Of a stretch of 9,934 bases of DNA, positions 1 to 7,055 are shown piece by piece. Made by a program: the position numbers and the translations under genes. Origin of the DNA: JBBSIG01 sp038232215 (lineage in GTDB: Bacteria; Actinomycetota; Thermoleophilia; Gaiellales; Gaiellaceae); NCBI GenBank assembly GCA_038232215.1, contig JBBSIG010000086.1:1-9934 (forward strand), read 5' to 3'. Within the stretch, counting starts at the first letter, position 1. Each line of letters opens with the position of its first letter. The notes beneath the pieces are model-generated. The model worked only from the letters and a program-made list of their open reading frames with translations, did not search any database and was not told where the DNA came from.

Positions 1-61
1 GCCCGGGCGGCGAATCCCTGCGGCGCGGTGGCTCCTCAGCCCGACGCGAGCCGCGCCTCGA

Positions 62-76
62 AGGACGAGTCGTCCT
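62..76. repeat. 15-base perfect palindrome (7-base arms, 1-base centre)
   Basis: AGGACGA and TCGTCCT flank a single central G, giving a perfect dyad. As RNA it would fold to a 6-pair stem with a 3-base loop. It lies about 110 bases past the end of the toxin gene in a stretch with no supported gene. It could be a protein-binding site or part of a transcription end, but there is no T-run beside it and its role is unknown. Confidence 0.4.
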
Positions 77-157
77 CGCAGCTCACCGTGCGCCCGACGA
101 TCGAGTAGCGGGTCGTTTGGCCGTTACCGCGCACGGTGCGGGCTCAGCAGGTCTCCC

Positions 158-182
158 CGGGTGCGACGGGCCGTGCCACCCG
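158..182 (-). terminator. Hairpin just after the toxin gene, possible operon terminator
   Basis: On the minus strand the toxin TGA is followed after two bases by CGGGTG, then an inner ACGG/CCGT pair, then CACCCG. Outer and inner stems are separated by a small symmetric internal loop. The position, directly behind the last gene of a long minus-strand series, suits a transcription end. No U-tract follows, so it is not a classical intrinsic terminator. U-poor hairpins of this kind are common in high-GC actinobacteria, but termination here is inferred. Confidence 0.4.
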
Positions 183-184
183 AG

Positions 185-598
185 TCAGCCGCCGGGCGCG
201 ACCGTCCGCAGTCCGGCGAGCCGGGCGGCCGCCGCCTGGCGCTCGTCATAGCTGACGAACGCGTCGAGCGGGGAGAGGTAGGCGGCAGAGGCGACGTGGA
301 TCGAGTCGAGCGCTCGCAGCACCGGCTCGGCGAGCCCGCCGGCGGCCGCGAGCAGCGCGCGGTCGAGCGGGAGTAGGGCGAGCGAGTCGAGGATCTCGCC
401 GGCTCGGGCGATCAGTGTCTCGAGCGGTAGGGTTGCATCCCGGCCCGCGGCGCGCCGCACCGCCCGCGGCACCTCGGTAAGGACGAGCTCGCAGGAGACG
501 AGGTCGGCGTCGGCGAGGAACGTTCGCAGCGCGCGGCTCTCGGGCTCGTCGCGGACGAGCTTCACGAGCGCCGAGGCGTCGGCGTAGAAGAGCGCCAG
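185..598 (-). CDS. PIN-domain ribonuclease toxin of a type II toxin-antitoxin pair (VapC family)
   Basis: PIN-domain toxins are metal-dependent RNases that cut tRNA, rRNA or mRNA when not bound by their antitoxin. The four acidic positions of the family can be read: Asp in FYADAS near the N-terminus, Glu in LVLTEV, Asp in LRALDSIHVASA, and Asp in FVSYDE followed by AAARLAGL. Length (137 aa) is normal for VapC. The start chosen is CTG at 598, because the first ordinary start (GTG at 565) would remove the FYADAS strand and its catalytic Asp. The reading frame is the same as the antitoxin's and is separated from it only by TGA and GCC. No clear ribosome-binding site precedes the CTG, so translation is probably coupled to the antitoxin. 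The family call is firm; the exact start and RNA target are unknown. Confidence 0.85.
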   Translation of the reverse strand: MALFYADASALVKLVRDEPESRALRTFLADADLVSCELVLTEVPRAVRRAAGRDATLPLETLIARAGEILDSLALLPLDRALLAAAGGLAEPVLRALDSIHVASAAYLSPLDAFVSYDERQAAAARLAGLRTVAPGG

Positions 599-601
599 GG
601 C

Positions 602-871
602 TCAGCGCTCGCCGCGGATCTCGTCGAGCGCGCGGCTGAGCGCGTACGGGTCGCCCGCGAGCTCGAGCGGTTCGGGCAGACCGCGCCGAGCGGGGCGCGA
701 AATCTTGCCCGCGGCAATCAGCCGGTCGAGCTCGGCGCCCCCGCTCGACGGGGGGCCGAGCTCCGCGACCGGACGGTTCCGGTCGGTGACGACGAGCCGC
801 TCTCCGCGCTCCACCAGCCGCAGGTAGCGGCTGAGGTTCTGCCGCAGCTCGGCGACCCCGACGGTCTTCAT
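602..871 (-). CDS. Phd/YefM-family antitoxin partnered with the PIN toxin
   Basis: The 89-residue protein begins MKTVGVAELRQNLSRYL and continues with a basic stretch and VVTDRNRPVAEL, the usual N-terminal DNA-binding fold of Phd/YefM antitoxins. The C-terminal half (about residues 45-89) is charged and should be the flexible toxin-wrapping part. In this family the antitoxin neutralises the toxin and represses its own promoter. ATG at 871 is preferred because it starts directly at the conserved MKTV; ATG at 877 or TTG at 880 would add two or three residues. No Shine-Dalgarno sequence is seen. The gene starts 32 bases after the MFS stop and ends 3 bases before the toxin's CTG. A TGTACA core overlaps the start codon and suggests autorepression. 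A Phd-type antitoxin with a PIN toxin is a known mixed pairing. Confidence 0.85.
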   Translation of the reverse strand: MKTVGVAELRQNLSRYLRLVERGERLVVTDRNRPVAELGPPSSGGAELDRLIAAGKISRPARRGLPEPLELAGDPYALSRALDEIRGER

Positions 872-877
872 GTACAT
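870..877. promoter_or_regulatory. Candidate antitoxin operator with TGTACA core
   Basis: ATGTACAT is a perfect 8-base palindrome whose centre TGTACA (871-876) matches the core reported for YefM-YoeB operator palindromes. It overlaps the antitoxin ATG. That position would let the antitoxin or its toxin complex block transcription start or early elongation. The motif is short and could occur by chance; its place beside a Phd/YefM gene is what gives it weight. Confidence 0.4.
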
Positions 878-878
878 C

Positions 879-884
879 AACGTA
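879..884 (-). promoter_or_regulatory. Possible -10 element for a separate toxin-antitoxin promoter
   Basis: The minus strand reads TACGTT, which fits the TAnnnT form of actinobacterial -10 boxes. Its last T is eight bases before the A of the antitoxin ATG, so transcription would begin at or one base before that codon and give a leaderless mRNA. The missing ribosome-binding site agrees with this. No convincing -35 was found, and the pair may instead be read through from the upstream genes. Confidence 0.3.
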
Positions 885-903
885 GCAGGAGCGGCCCGAA
901 CGG

Positions 904-2127
904 CTACGGCGGCTCGTCGACCGCCTCCGCGAGCCCCGGCTCCCGCGGCGGCGCGTCGTCCGCTCGCTCGAGCGGTGAGCGCCGGATCGCGAGCGCCGAC
1001 GCGACGAGCATCCCGGCGAGCAGCCAGAAGACTGAGCCCGCCCCCGCGTTGCCGGCCACGAGCCCTGCGGCGGCCGGCGCGGCCACCTGACCGGCCCGGT
1101 TACCCGTCAGCCGCACCGCGAGCGCGGTCGCCCGCGCGTGCTCCGGCACCAGCTGGACGACGAGCGTCATCGAGAGCGGCTGTCCGAAGCCGAGGCCGAA
1201 GCCGGCGGCTGCACTCAGCAGTACCAGCGCCCACACGCTCTCAGCGAACGTGACGCCCGCGAGTGCGCAGGCCGCGGCGCCGGCGCTGAGTGAGAGGAGG
1301 CGGACCCGCCCGACGCGGCGAACGATCGCGCCGATGCCCACGCGCGAGGCGAGCGAGGCCGCGGCGCGGATCGCGAGCAGGACGCCGACCGTGCGTGGCG
1401 CGATCCCCTGCTCCTCGCCGAGCACGGGCAGGTAGGCCGTGAAGACGTCGGTCGCCGAGAGCACGGCGATGCTCGCGAAGATCCCGGCCGGGACGCCCCG
1501 CGTGGAGGCGATCGCGAGGACGCTGCCTCGCCGCGGCTCCACTCCTGCGTGGGCGTCATGGCCCTCCCGACTTCGATCCGCGGCCAGCGCCGCGGCGGTC
1601 GCGAGCCCCGCGATTCCGGCGGCCGCGAGCATGGCGTGCCCCGTCGCCTCGCGGAGGGAGCCGCTCCGCTCGCCGAGCAGCAGGCCGCCGAGCAGCGGGC
1701 CCACGAGCTGACCGAGGGAGACACCGGCGGTCAGATAGCCGAAGTGCTGGTCGTGCCGCTCGTCGCTCGACTCGCGCGCGACGAGGTCCTGGACCCCGAG
1801 CGCGAGACCGAGGTGTCCGACCCCGAGGAGCGCGCTCGAGGCGCCGAGCCCGAGGGGCGTGTCGGCGACCGAGAGCAGCACGCAGGCGACGGTCTGGACG
1901 ACGCACCCGATCACGAGTAGAGGCGCTCCGCCGCGCCGGTCCGAGAGACGCCCGAGCGGGATGGCGAGGAAGAGCGGCAGGAGGCCCCACGCCGCCGTGA
2001 CGAGCCCGACCTCGCGTGCTCCCGCGCCGAGGCCCAGCAGCCGGTACGAGGTCATCGGCCGCACGAGCGCGACCGCCGCCTGTGCGACGGCCATCGCCAG
2101 CAGGCCGAAGAGGAGCCGGCGGCTCAC
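904..2127 (-). CDS. MFS transporter, 12 predicted membrane helices
   Basis: The 407-residue protein is strongly hydrophobic, with about twelve helices in two halves split by a hydrophilic loop near residues 185-205. The loop between helices 2 and 3 carries the MFS motif A as GRLSDRRGG (about residues 59-67). A long acidic, proline-rich tail ends the protein. It should move a small solute across the inner membrane in exchange for, or together with, protons; the sequence does not reveal the substrate or direction. The GTG start lies 8 bases after the lyase stop, with a G-rich GGGGGA run directly against it, so translation is probably coupled to the gene before it. Its place behind two CoA-ester enzymes and an ABC importer suggests carriage of the same acid or a breakdown product, but this is inference. 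Drug-efflux relatives cannot be excluded. Confidence 0.85.
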   Translation of the reverse strand: MSRRLLFGLLAMAVAQAAVALVRPMTSYRLLGLGAGAREVGLVTAAWGLLPLFLAIPLGRLSDRRGGAPLLVIGCVVQTVACVLLSVADTPLGLGASSALLGVGHLGLALGVQDLVARESSDERHDQHFGYLTAGVSLGQLVGPLLGGLLLGERSGSLREATGHAMLAAAGIAGLATAAALAADRSREGHDAHAGVEPRRGSVLAIASTRGVPAGIFASIAVLSATDVFTAYLPVLGEEQGIAPRTVGVLLAIRAAASLASRVGIGAIVRRVGRVRLLSLSAGAAACALAGVTFAESVWALVLLSAAAGFGLGFGQPLSMTLVVQLVPEHARATALAVRLTGNRAGQVAAPAAAGLVAGNAGAGSVFWLLAGMLVASALAIRRSPLERADDAPPREPGLAEAVDEPP

Positions 2128-2135
2128 TCCCCCGC

Positions 2136-2978
2136 TCAGCCGGTAAGGAGGCGCTTCGCCTGCTCGTAGAAGGGCGCGTCGACGAGCTGCCCGTCGACCG
2201 CGACCGCGCCCTCGCCGCGCGCGAGCGCGCGCTCGTACTCAGCCACGACTCGCTCCGCGCGCTCCAGCTCCCCGCTCGTGGGGCTGAAGACCTCGTTGAG
2301 GATCGGCACCTGGCTCGGGTGCACGCACGGGGCGCCGCGCAGGCCGAGGGCCCGGGACTCCTCCGCCACGCGCCGGAAGCCCGCGAGGTCGCCGTAGTCC
2401 GTGATCGTCGACACGAGCCCGAGCGGGAGGCGACCGGCCGCGACCGCTGCATTGACGACCTGGAAGCTCGCCGCGACGTTCCCCGCTCCCCCGAAGACCA
2501 TGCCCGCGGCGAGCGTGTAGTCGGCCGAGCCGAGGCCGAGCGCCACCACCCGCGGATGTGCCGCGGCGATCTCCGGCGCGTGCAGCAGCCCTTGCGCCCC
2601 CTCGATCCTCGCGAAGAAGCGCGTGTGGCCGACCGGGAGACCGCGCTCCTCCTCGACGCTCTCGGCGACCTCGGCGAGCGCGAGCACGTGCTCCGCCGAG
2701 TCGACCTTCGGCAGGACGAGCGCGCTCACCCTCGGCCCGATCGCCGCCTCGACGTCCCGGACGGCGAGCCGCCAGGGGCGGTTGATGCGGACGAGGATGT
2801 CGGCGCCGCCCTGCGACACGGTCTCGGCGACCTCGGGCACCAGGCGGCGGGCACGCTCCTTCTCGCTCGGCGCGACGGCGTCCTCGAGCTCGAGCACGAT
2901 CGCGTCCGCGCCGCGGGTGTGCGCCCTCGCGACGAAGCGCTCGGAGACGACGGGCACGTACAGGAGCGAGCGCCACAT
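2136..2978 (-). CDS. HpcH/HpaI aldolase / citrate lyase family CoA-ester lyase (CitE-like, malyl- or citramalyl-CoA lyase type)
   Basis: CitE-like enzymes are TIM barrels that use a divalent metal to split or form 3-hydroxyacyl-CoA esters such as malyl-CoA (to acetyl-CoA and glyoxylate) or citramalyl-CoA (to acetyl-CoA and pyruvate). Family landmarks occur in order: RSLLYVP at the N-terminus, VLELEDAV (29-35), LVRIN with the binding Arg64, LPKV (89-92), ARIEGAQG with likely metal ligand Glu126, GLGSADYT with likely ligand Asp153, and CVHPSQVPILNEVF (218-231). The tail VDGQLVDAPF resembles the C-terminal segment of the stand-alone malyl/citramalyl-CoA lyases. The 280-residue length is normal for a stand-alone enzyme, and no CitD or CitF citrate lyase subunit is present. 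Its ATG overlaps the previous stop as TGATG, with GGGAG seven bases ahead. The partner CoA-transferase implies cleavage of an activated free acid; the exact substrate is open. Confidence 0.88.
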   Translation of the reverse strand: MWRSLLYVPVVSERFVARAHTRGADAIVLELEDAVAPSEKERARRLVPEVAETVSQGGADILVRINRPWRLAVRDVEAAIGPRVSALVLPKVDSAEHVLALAEVAESVEEERGLPVGHTRFFARIEGAQGLLHAPEIAAAHPRVVALGLGSADYTLAAGMVFGGAGNVAASFQVVNAAVAAGRLPLGLVSTITDYGDLAGFRRVAEESRALGLRGAPCVHPSQVPILNEVFSPTSGELERAERVVAEYERALARGEGAVAVDGQLVDAPFYEQAKRLLTG

Positions 2979-4210
2979 CAGAGCACTCCCTCCTCGGCGA
3001 GCCGCGCGAGCTGGGCCGGGCCGAGCCCGAGCTCGCCGTAGACCTCGGCGTTGTGCTCGCCGAGGGACGGCGCGGGGCTGCGGATCGCGCCCGGGGTGCG
3101 CGACAGGCGCGGCACGACGTCGTGCAGGACCACGCCGTCCTCCATCTCCACGATCGTCTCCCGCGCGAGGTAGTGCTCGTCGGCCAGGGCGTCCAGGACG
3201 TCGTAGACGGGCCCGATGGTCAGCCGGTGGCGCTCTGCGAGCTCCAGGATCTCCTCCCGGGAGCGCCGCCCGAACTCCTCCGCGAGCAGCTCGTTCAACG
3301 CCGCGCGGTTGGCGAGCCGCGCCTCGGCGCTCGCGAAGCGGGAGTCCGCGAGCAGGTCCGGCCGCTCGATCGCGGCGAAGAAGCGGGCCGCCGTCTCGTC
3401 GGTCGCAGCCGAGAGCGCGACCCAGTGCCCGTCGCTCGTCGGGAACACCCCGCGCACGGACGAGACGCCCGCGCCGTCGCCCCGGCTCCGTAGACGTGAG
3501 CGCGCGGCGTACGCAGTCGCGTCGGCGCCCATGATCGAGAAGAGGGGCTCGAAGAGCGACACGTCCACCACCTGACCGGCCCCGCCGTTGACGCGCACCT
3601 CCCAGAGCGCCGCGAGCGCGGCCGCGGCGGCGTAGGTGCCGGCGACGGTATCGGCGAGCGAGAGGGGAGCCTGGACGGGCGGTCCGCCGGGCAGGCCGTT
3701 CAGGTACGTGAAGCCGGAGAACGCCTCGGCGAGGGTGCCGAAGCCCGGCCGCGGGGCGCGCGGCCCGGTCTGCCCCCACCCCGTGATGCGGACGATCACG
3801 AGCCGGGGATTGCGCTCGAGTAACGCGTCCGGGCCGCCGCAGAGCCGCTCGAGCACGCCCGGGGTGAAGTTCTCGGCGAGGAGGTCGGCGGTGTCGGCGA
3901 GCCGCAGCAGCAGGTCGCGCCCGCGGTCGTGCGCGAGGTCGAGGGTGACGCTCCGCTTGTTGCGGCCGTAGGCCCGCCAGTAGGCGTCGTAGCCCTCGAC
4001 GGTCGTCCGGCGGAAGCCGTCTCCCACGGCCGGCCGCTCGACCTTCACCACGTCGGCGCCGAGATCGCCGAGGACGAGGCCGAGCTGCGCGCCCGACACG
4101 AGTCTGGTCAGGTCGACGACGCGGACGCCGGCGAGCGGGCCTCGCGCCTCGGGTCGATAGCACCGGCGGGGAAGCGGAAGGTCGGCGGGCCCGGGCGTTG
4201 CGGAGGACAA
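2978..4210 (-). CDS. Class III CoA-transferase (CaiB/BaiF/Frc family)
   Basis: Class III transferases move CoA from a donor such as succinyl-CoA to a carboxylic acid through an aspartyl-CoA anhydride. The 410-residue protein shows PLAGVRVVDLT (25-35), LGDLGADVVKVERP (48-60), RNKRSVTLDL (83-92), ENFTPGVLERL (113-123), RITGWGQTGPRA (141-152) and SLADTVAG (184-191), where Asp187 is the expected catalytic residue. The C-terminal HNAEVYGELG motif of the family is also present. The TTG start at 4210 is chosen because the in-frame stop four codons' width upstream is the ATPase's own TAG, with only CCC between, and no better start precedes the conserved core; GGTGGA sits at a suitable distance. The first 24 residues are a poorly conserved lead. 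Together with the lyase behind it, this looks like acid activation followed by cleavage. Donor and acceptor cannot be read from sequence. Confidence 0.9.
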   Translation of the reverse strand: MSSATPGPADLPLPRRCYRPEARGPLAGVRVVDLTRLVSGAQLGLVLGDLGADVVKVERPAVGDGFRRTTVEGYDAYWRAYGRNKRSVTLDLAHDRGRDLLLRLADTADLLAENFTPGVLERLCGGPDALLERNPRLVIVRITGWGQTGPRAPRPGFGTLAEAFSGFTYLNGLPGGPPVQAPLSLADTVAGTYAAAAALAALWEVRVNGGAGQVVDVSLFEPLFSIMGADATAYAARSRLRSRGDGAGVSSVRGVFPTSDGHWVALSAATDETAARFFAAIERPDLLADSRFASAEARLANRAALNELLAEEFGRRSREEILELAERHRLTIGPVYDVLDALADEHYLARETIVEMEDGVVLHDVVPRLSRTPGAIRSPAPSLGEHNAEVYGELGLGPAQLARLAEEGVL

Positions 4211-4213
4211 GGG

Positions 4214-5290
4214 CTAATCCACCAGCGAGCAGCCGTCGGGCGGAATGTGGAGCTGCAGCCGCTCGCCGGGGACCTGCGTGTTGCTGACGACGGTGAGGGC
4301 CAGCGGGCCCGAGTCCACCTCGTACTCGTAGTGGTCGCCGAGGAACGCGACCGACCGCACGCTTGCCTCCCACGTGTTCGCACCGTTCGGCGAGCCGTCG
4401 CCCGCCGGCACGATCGTGATCGCCTCGGGGCGCACCGCCACGGTCACGCTGTCGGACACGGCGGCTCCGTCCGCGGCCAGCGAGAGGCGCTGTCCCGAGC
4501 CGGCGACCTCGAGCACGACTCGGCCGCCACTCGCCTCGGCCACGACGCCGTCGATCAGGTTGACGCGCCCGACGAAGCCCGCGACGAACCGGTTCCCCGG
4601 CCGGCGGTAGACCTCCTCGGGCGTGCCGACCTGCTGCACCCGCCCGGCGCTCATGACCGCCACCCGATCGCTCATCGAGAGAGCCTCGTCCTGGTCGTGC
4701 GTGACGAAGATCGTGGTCAGCCCGAGAGTGCGCTGGAGCTCCTTGACCCACGCCCGCGCGCGCTCGCGCAGCTTCGCGTCGAGGTTCGAGAACGGCTCGT
4801 CGAGCAGCAGCACCGAGGGCGAGTAGACGAGAGCGCGCGCGAGCGCGACGCGCTGCTGCTGGCCGCCCGAGAGCTGGTGCGGATACCGGTTCTCGTACGG
4901 CGTCATCTCGACGAGCTCCAGCACCTCGAGCACCCGCGCGCGGATCTCGCGCTTGCGCAGCTTCCGCACCTTCAGCGGGAAGGCGAGGTTCTGGAACACG
5001 GTCATGTGCGGCCAGACCGCGTAGGACTGGAAGACGATCCCCAGGTTACGCTGCTCGGCCGCGACGCTGAGCTTGCGGCCGGCGTCGAAGAACGTCTCCT
5101 CGCCGACCGCGATCGTGCCCTCCTCGGGCTGCTGGAAGCCGGCGATCGACATCAGGGTCGTCGACTTGCCGCAGCCGCTCGGCCCGAGCAGCGTGAAGAG
5201 CTCTCCGTCCGCGACGGAGAAGCTGACGTCGTCGAGCGCCCGCTGCTCGCCGAACTCCTTCACGAGCGACGCCACCTGGATCTCAGGCAT
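4214..5290 (-). CDS. ABC transporter ATP-binding protein (Fe(III)/polyamine/phosphonate-type importer)
   Basis: This subunit hydrolyses ATP to drive the importer whose permease and binding protein are encoded just upstream. The order is complete: Walker A GPSGCGKST (36-44), Q-loop around Gln88 (VFQSYAVWPHMTV), signature LSGGQQQR (140-147), Walker B VLLLDEP (160-166), D-loop SNLDA, and H-loop His198 in VTHDQDEA. From about 240 to the end lies a TOBE-type regulatory region with VAVRPEAITI (284-293), as in FbpC, PotA and related ATPases. The size of 358 residues is typical. The ATG overlaps the permease stop by 8 bases, and GGGAG is seven bases ahead of it. Sequence alone places it in the large FbpC/PotA/PhnT-like class and does not fix the substrate. 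Confidence 0.95.
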   Translation of the reverse strand: MPEIQVASLVKEFGEQRALDDVSFSVADGELFTLLGPSGCGKSTTLMSIAGFQQPEEGTIAVGEETFFDAGRKLSVAAEQRNLGIVFQSYAVWPHMTVFQNLAFPLKVRKLRKREIRARVLEVLELVEMTPYENRYPHQLSGGQQQRVALARALVYSPSVLLLDEPFSNLDAKLRERARAWVKELQRTLGLTTIFVTHDQDEALSMSDRVAVMSAGRVQQVGTPEEVYRRPGNRFVAGFVGRVNLIDGVVAEASGGRVVLEVAGSGQRLSLAADGAAVSDSVTVAVRPEAITIVPAGDGSPNGANTWEASVRSVAFLGDHYEYEVDSGPLALTVVSNTQVPGERLQLHIPPDGCSLVD

Positions 5291-7019
5291 CGTGGGCTCC
5301 CGTCGCTCCGATCCTGAAGAGCCTCGCGCCGAGGCCGAGCACCAGGACCGTCACTCCGACCTGCACGAGCGCGAGCGCCGACACCGGGCCGACCGCGCCC
5401 TGGATGAACTGCGAGAGCATCGTGGCGCCCATCACCTCCGTGCCCGGCTTGACGAGGAAGACGGCCGGGTCGTAGTCGTTCAGGATCTCGACGAACATCA
5501 GCACGAACGAGGCGAAGAGCGCCGGGCGCAGGAGGGGGAGCACGATGCTGCGGCAGGTACGCCACCAGCCGGCCCCGGCCGCACGGCCCGCCCGGTCGAG
5601 CTCCTCGCCGATCCGGGCCATGGTCGGGTACATGACGATGTACGCGAACGGCAGGTTGCGCACGCAGAAGGCGAGCATGATCCCCCAGATGCTGCCGCGC
5701 AGGTAGTCGCCCGGCCAGTCGACGAGCAGGTACGTCCAGAAGAAGCCGATACCGATGATGATCCCGGGAGTCGCGCGCGGGTAGAGCATCACGAACGGCA
5801 GCGAGCGGCGCAGCCGAAACGGAGACCGGTGCGCGACGAGCGTCGCCAGGGCGACGACCGCCGTGGTCAGGATCGCTCCCACGACGGCGATGATCGCGCT
5901 GTTCTCGATCGAGCGCAGGAAGACGCCCTCGCCGAGCGCGTGCCAGTGGGCCGACGTCAGGAGGTGCCACGGCGCCACGAGCGGGGTCAGCACGACGACG
6001 ACCGACATGAGCGCGAGCCCGAGCACCGGCACGAGCGTCGTGAAGACGAGGAAGAGCGCCAGCAGGACCGCCAGCGGCCAGCGCCAGACGTGGAGCCGCA
6101 GCAGCTCGCTCCGCCCGGCCCGGCCGCCGACCGAGACGAAGCGCGCCTCGGCGCCGAGCAGCCGGTTGCGGACGACGAGGAGGCCCGTCGCGGCGACGAG
6201 CAGCAGGATCGCCCCCGCGCTCACCGAGCCGGGGTCCGGCGCCGCGGCGTTTGTCCAGAGGTTGTAGAGGTAGCTGGAGACGAACTGGATGTTGCGCGAG
6301 GTGCCGAGCAGGAGCGGGATCCCGAGCGCGGCGATGGAGAGCGTGAAGATGAGCGTGGCCGCGTTCAGGAGCGCCGGCCGCAGCATCGGGATCGTGACGC
6401 TCCCGAGCACCCTGAGGGGCGGGGCTCCTGCGCTCCGCGCCGCGTCCTCGAGCGAGGAGTCGGCGCGCGCGAGGGCGGCCTGACAGGTCAGGAAGGCGAC
6501 CGGGAGCAGGCGCGTCGCCTCGACCAGCGCCATGCCGGGGATCGTGTCGATGGCGAGCGTGGGCACGTGCAGGCGTTGCGAGAACATGCTCGTGAGGTAG
6601 CCGCCCGGGCCCCAGACGACGAGCCAGCCGAGCACCATGCCCAGCGAGGGCAGCAGGATGGGCAGCAGCACGAGCCGCGAGAAGAGCTTCCGCCCGGCCA
6701 GGTCCGTGCGGGCGCAGAGGATCGCGACGGCGCCGCCGAGCACGACCGCGAGCGTCGTGGTGAGGGCCGCGAAGCCGAGCGTGTTCAGCCAGGCGTGCCA
6801 GTAGGCCGAGTCGCCGAAGAGCTCGCGATACGGCGCGACGGTGAGGACGCCGCCCGCCTCGTACAGCGGGCGGTCGCGCAGGGAGGCGTACAGGAGCGGG
6901 ACGAACGGGCCCAGGACGAGCGCCACCACGAGCGCCCAGATCCCCCAGTGCAGCGCGGAGGCCGGCACGAGGCTGCGGCGCGGACGGGGGAACGTCCGCT
7001 CGAGCGTCGTGGTCGCCAT
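5283..7019 (-). CDS. ABC transporter permease, fused two-domain (FbpB-like)
   Basis: The 578-residue membrane protein consists of two six-helix permease halves in one chain, as in FbpB/AfuB and 2-aminoethylphosphonate-type importers. Each half carries the cytoplasmic EAA loop that docks on the ATPase: LEDAARSAGAPPLRVLGSV with downstream Pro211, and LDRAGRAAGAGWWRTCRSI with downstream Pro495. The link between halves is near residues 285-312 and is rich in Arg. Because both halves are fused, one permease gene and one ATPase gene suffice. The ATG at 7019 follows the binding-protein stop after 36 bases; a GGGCCC hairpin fills most of that gap and no strong ribosome-binding site is visible. Nothing in the helices tells the substrate. 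Confidence 0.93.
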   Translation of the reverse strand: MATTTLERTFPRPRRSLVPASALHWGIWALVVALVLGPFVPLLYASLRDRPLYEAGGVLTVAPYRELFGDSAYWHAWLNTLGFAALTTTLAVVLGGAVAILCARTDLAGRKLFSRLVLLPILLPSLGMVLGWLVVWGPGGYLTSMFSQRLHVPTLAIDTIPGMALVEATRLLPVAFLTCQAALARADSSLEDAARSAGAPPLRVLGSVTIPMLRPALLNAATLIFTLSIAALGIPLLLGTSRNIQFVSSYLYNLWTNAAAPDPGSVSAGAILLLVAATGLLVVRNRLLGAEARFVSVGGRAGRSELLRLHVWRWPLAVLLALFLVFTTLVPVLGLALMSVVVVLTPLVAPWHLLTSAHWHALGEGVFLRSIENSAIIAVVGAILTTAVVALATLVAHRSPFRLRRSLPFVMLYPRATPGIIIGIGFFWTYLLVDWPGDYLRGSIWGIMLAFCVRNLPFAYIVMYPTMARIGEELDRAGRAAGAGWWRTCRSIVLPLLRPALFASFVLMFVEILNDYDPAVFLVKPGTEVMGATMLSQFIQGAVGPVSALALVQVGVTVLVLGLGARLFRIGATGAHDA

Positions 7020-7020
7020 C

Positions 7021-7052
7021 CGGGCCCGTTCGTCTCTCTGCTGGAGGGCCCG
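7021..7052 (-). promoter_or_regulatory. Hairpin between binding-protein and permease genes
   Basis: CGGGCCC (7021-7027) and GGGCCCG (7046-7052) form a perfect 7-pair GC stem with an 18-base loop. It occupies the gap between the binding-protein stop and the permease ATG and ends two bases before the ATG. In many binding-protein-dependent operons a hairpin here protects the upstream mRNA or limits downstream expression, so the binding protein is made in excess. Here the stem also blocks the start region of the permease. The structure is seen; the effect is inferred. Confidence 0.5.
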
Positions 7053-7055
7053 CCC

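Larger units (their letters stand above)
1..184. other. No supported gene at the left end
   Basis: Short open frames exist on both strands but none has a recognisable family pattern. Two inverted repeats (62-76 and 158-182) are listed separately, and a third small one, CGCAC/GTGCG, lies at 130-140. The stretch may include the tail of a gene that begins outside the window. Confidence 0.5.

Noticed and set aside
36..134. 32-codon minus-strand frame beginning with GTG, product containing TTRYSIVGRTVSCEDD
   Set aside because: The composition looks protein-like, but it is too short, has no family I recognise, and an overlapping plus-strand frame (1-108) is equally open. It could be the remnant or edge of a gene.
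2136..2978. CitE as the beta subunit of a citrate lyase complex
   Set aside because: No CitD, CitF, CitC, CitX or CitG gene is nearby, and the C-terminal segment resembles stand-alone CoA-ester lyases; the partner is a class III CoA-transferase.
2979..4751. Long in-frame extension upstream of the lyase ATG on the minus strand
   Set aside because: It runs across the CoA-transferase and ATPase in another frame and encodes Arg/Ala/Gly-rich sequence without family similarity. The lyase begins properly at 2978 with MWRSLLYVP and has a ribosome-binding site there.
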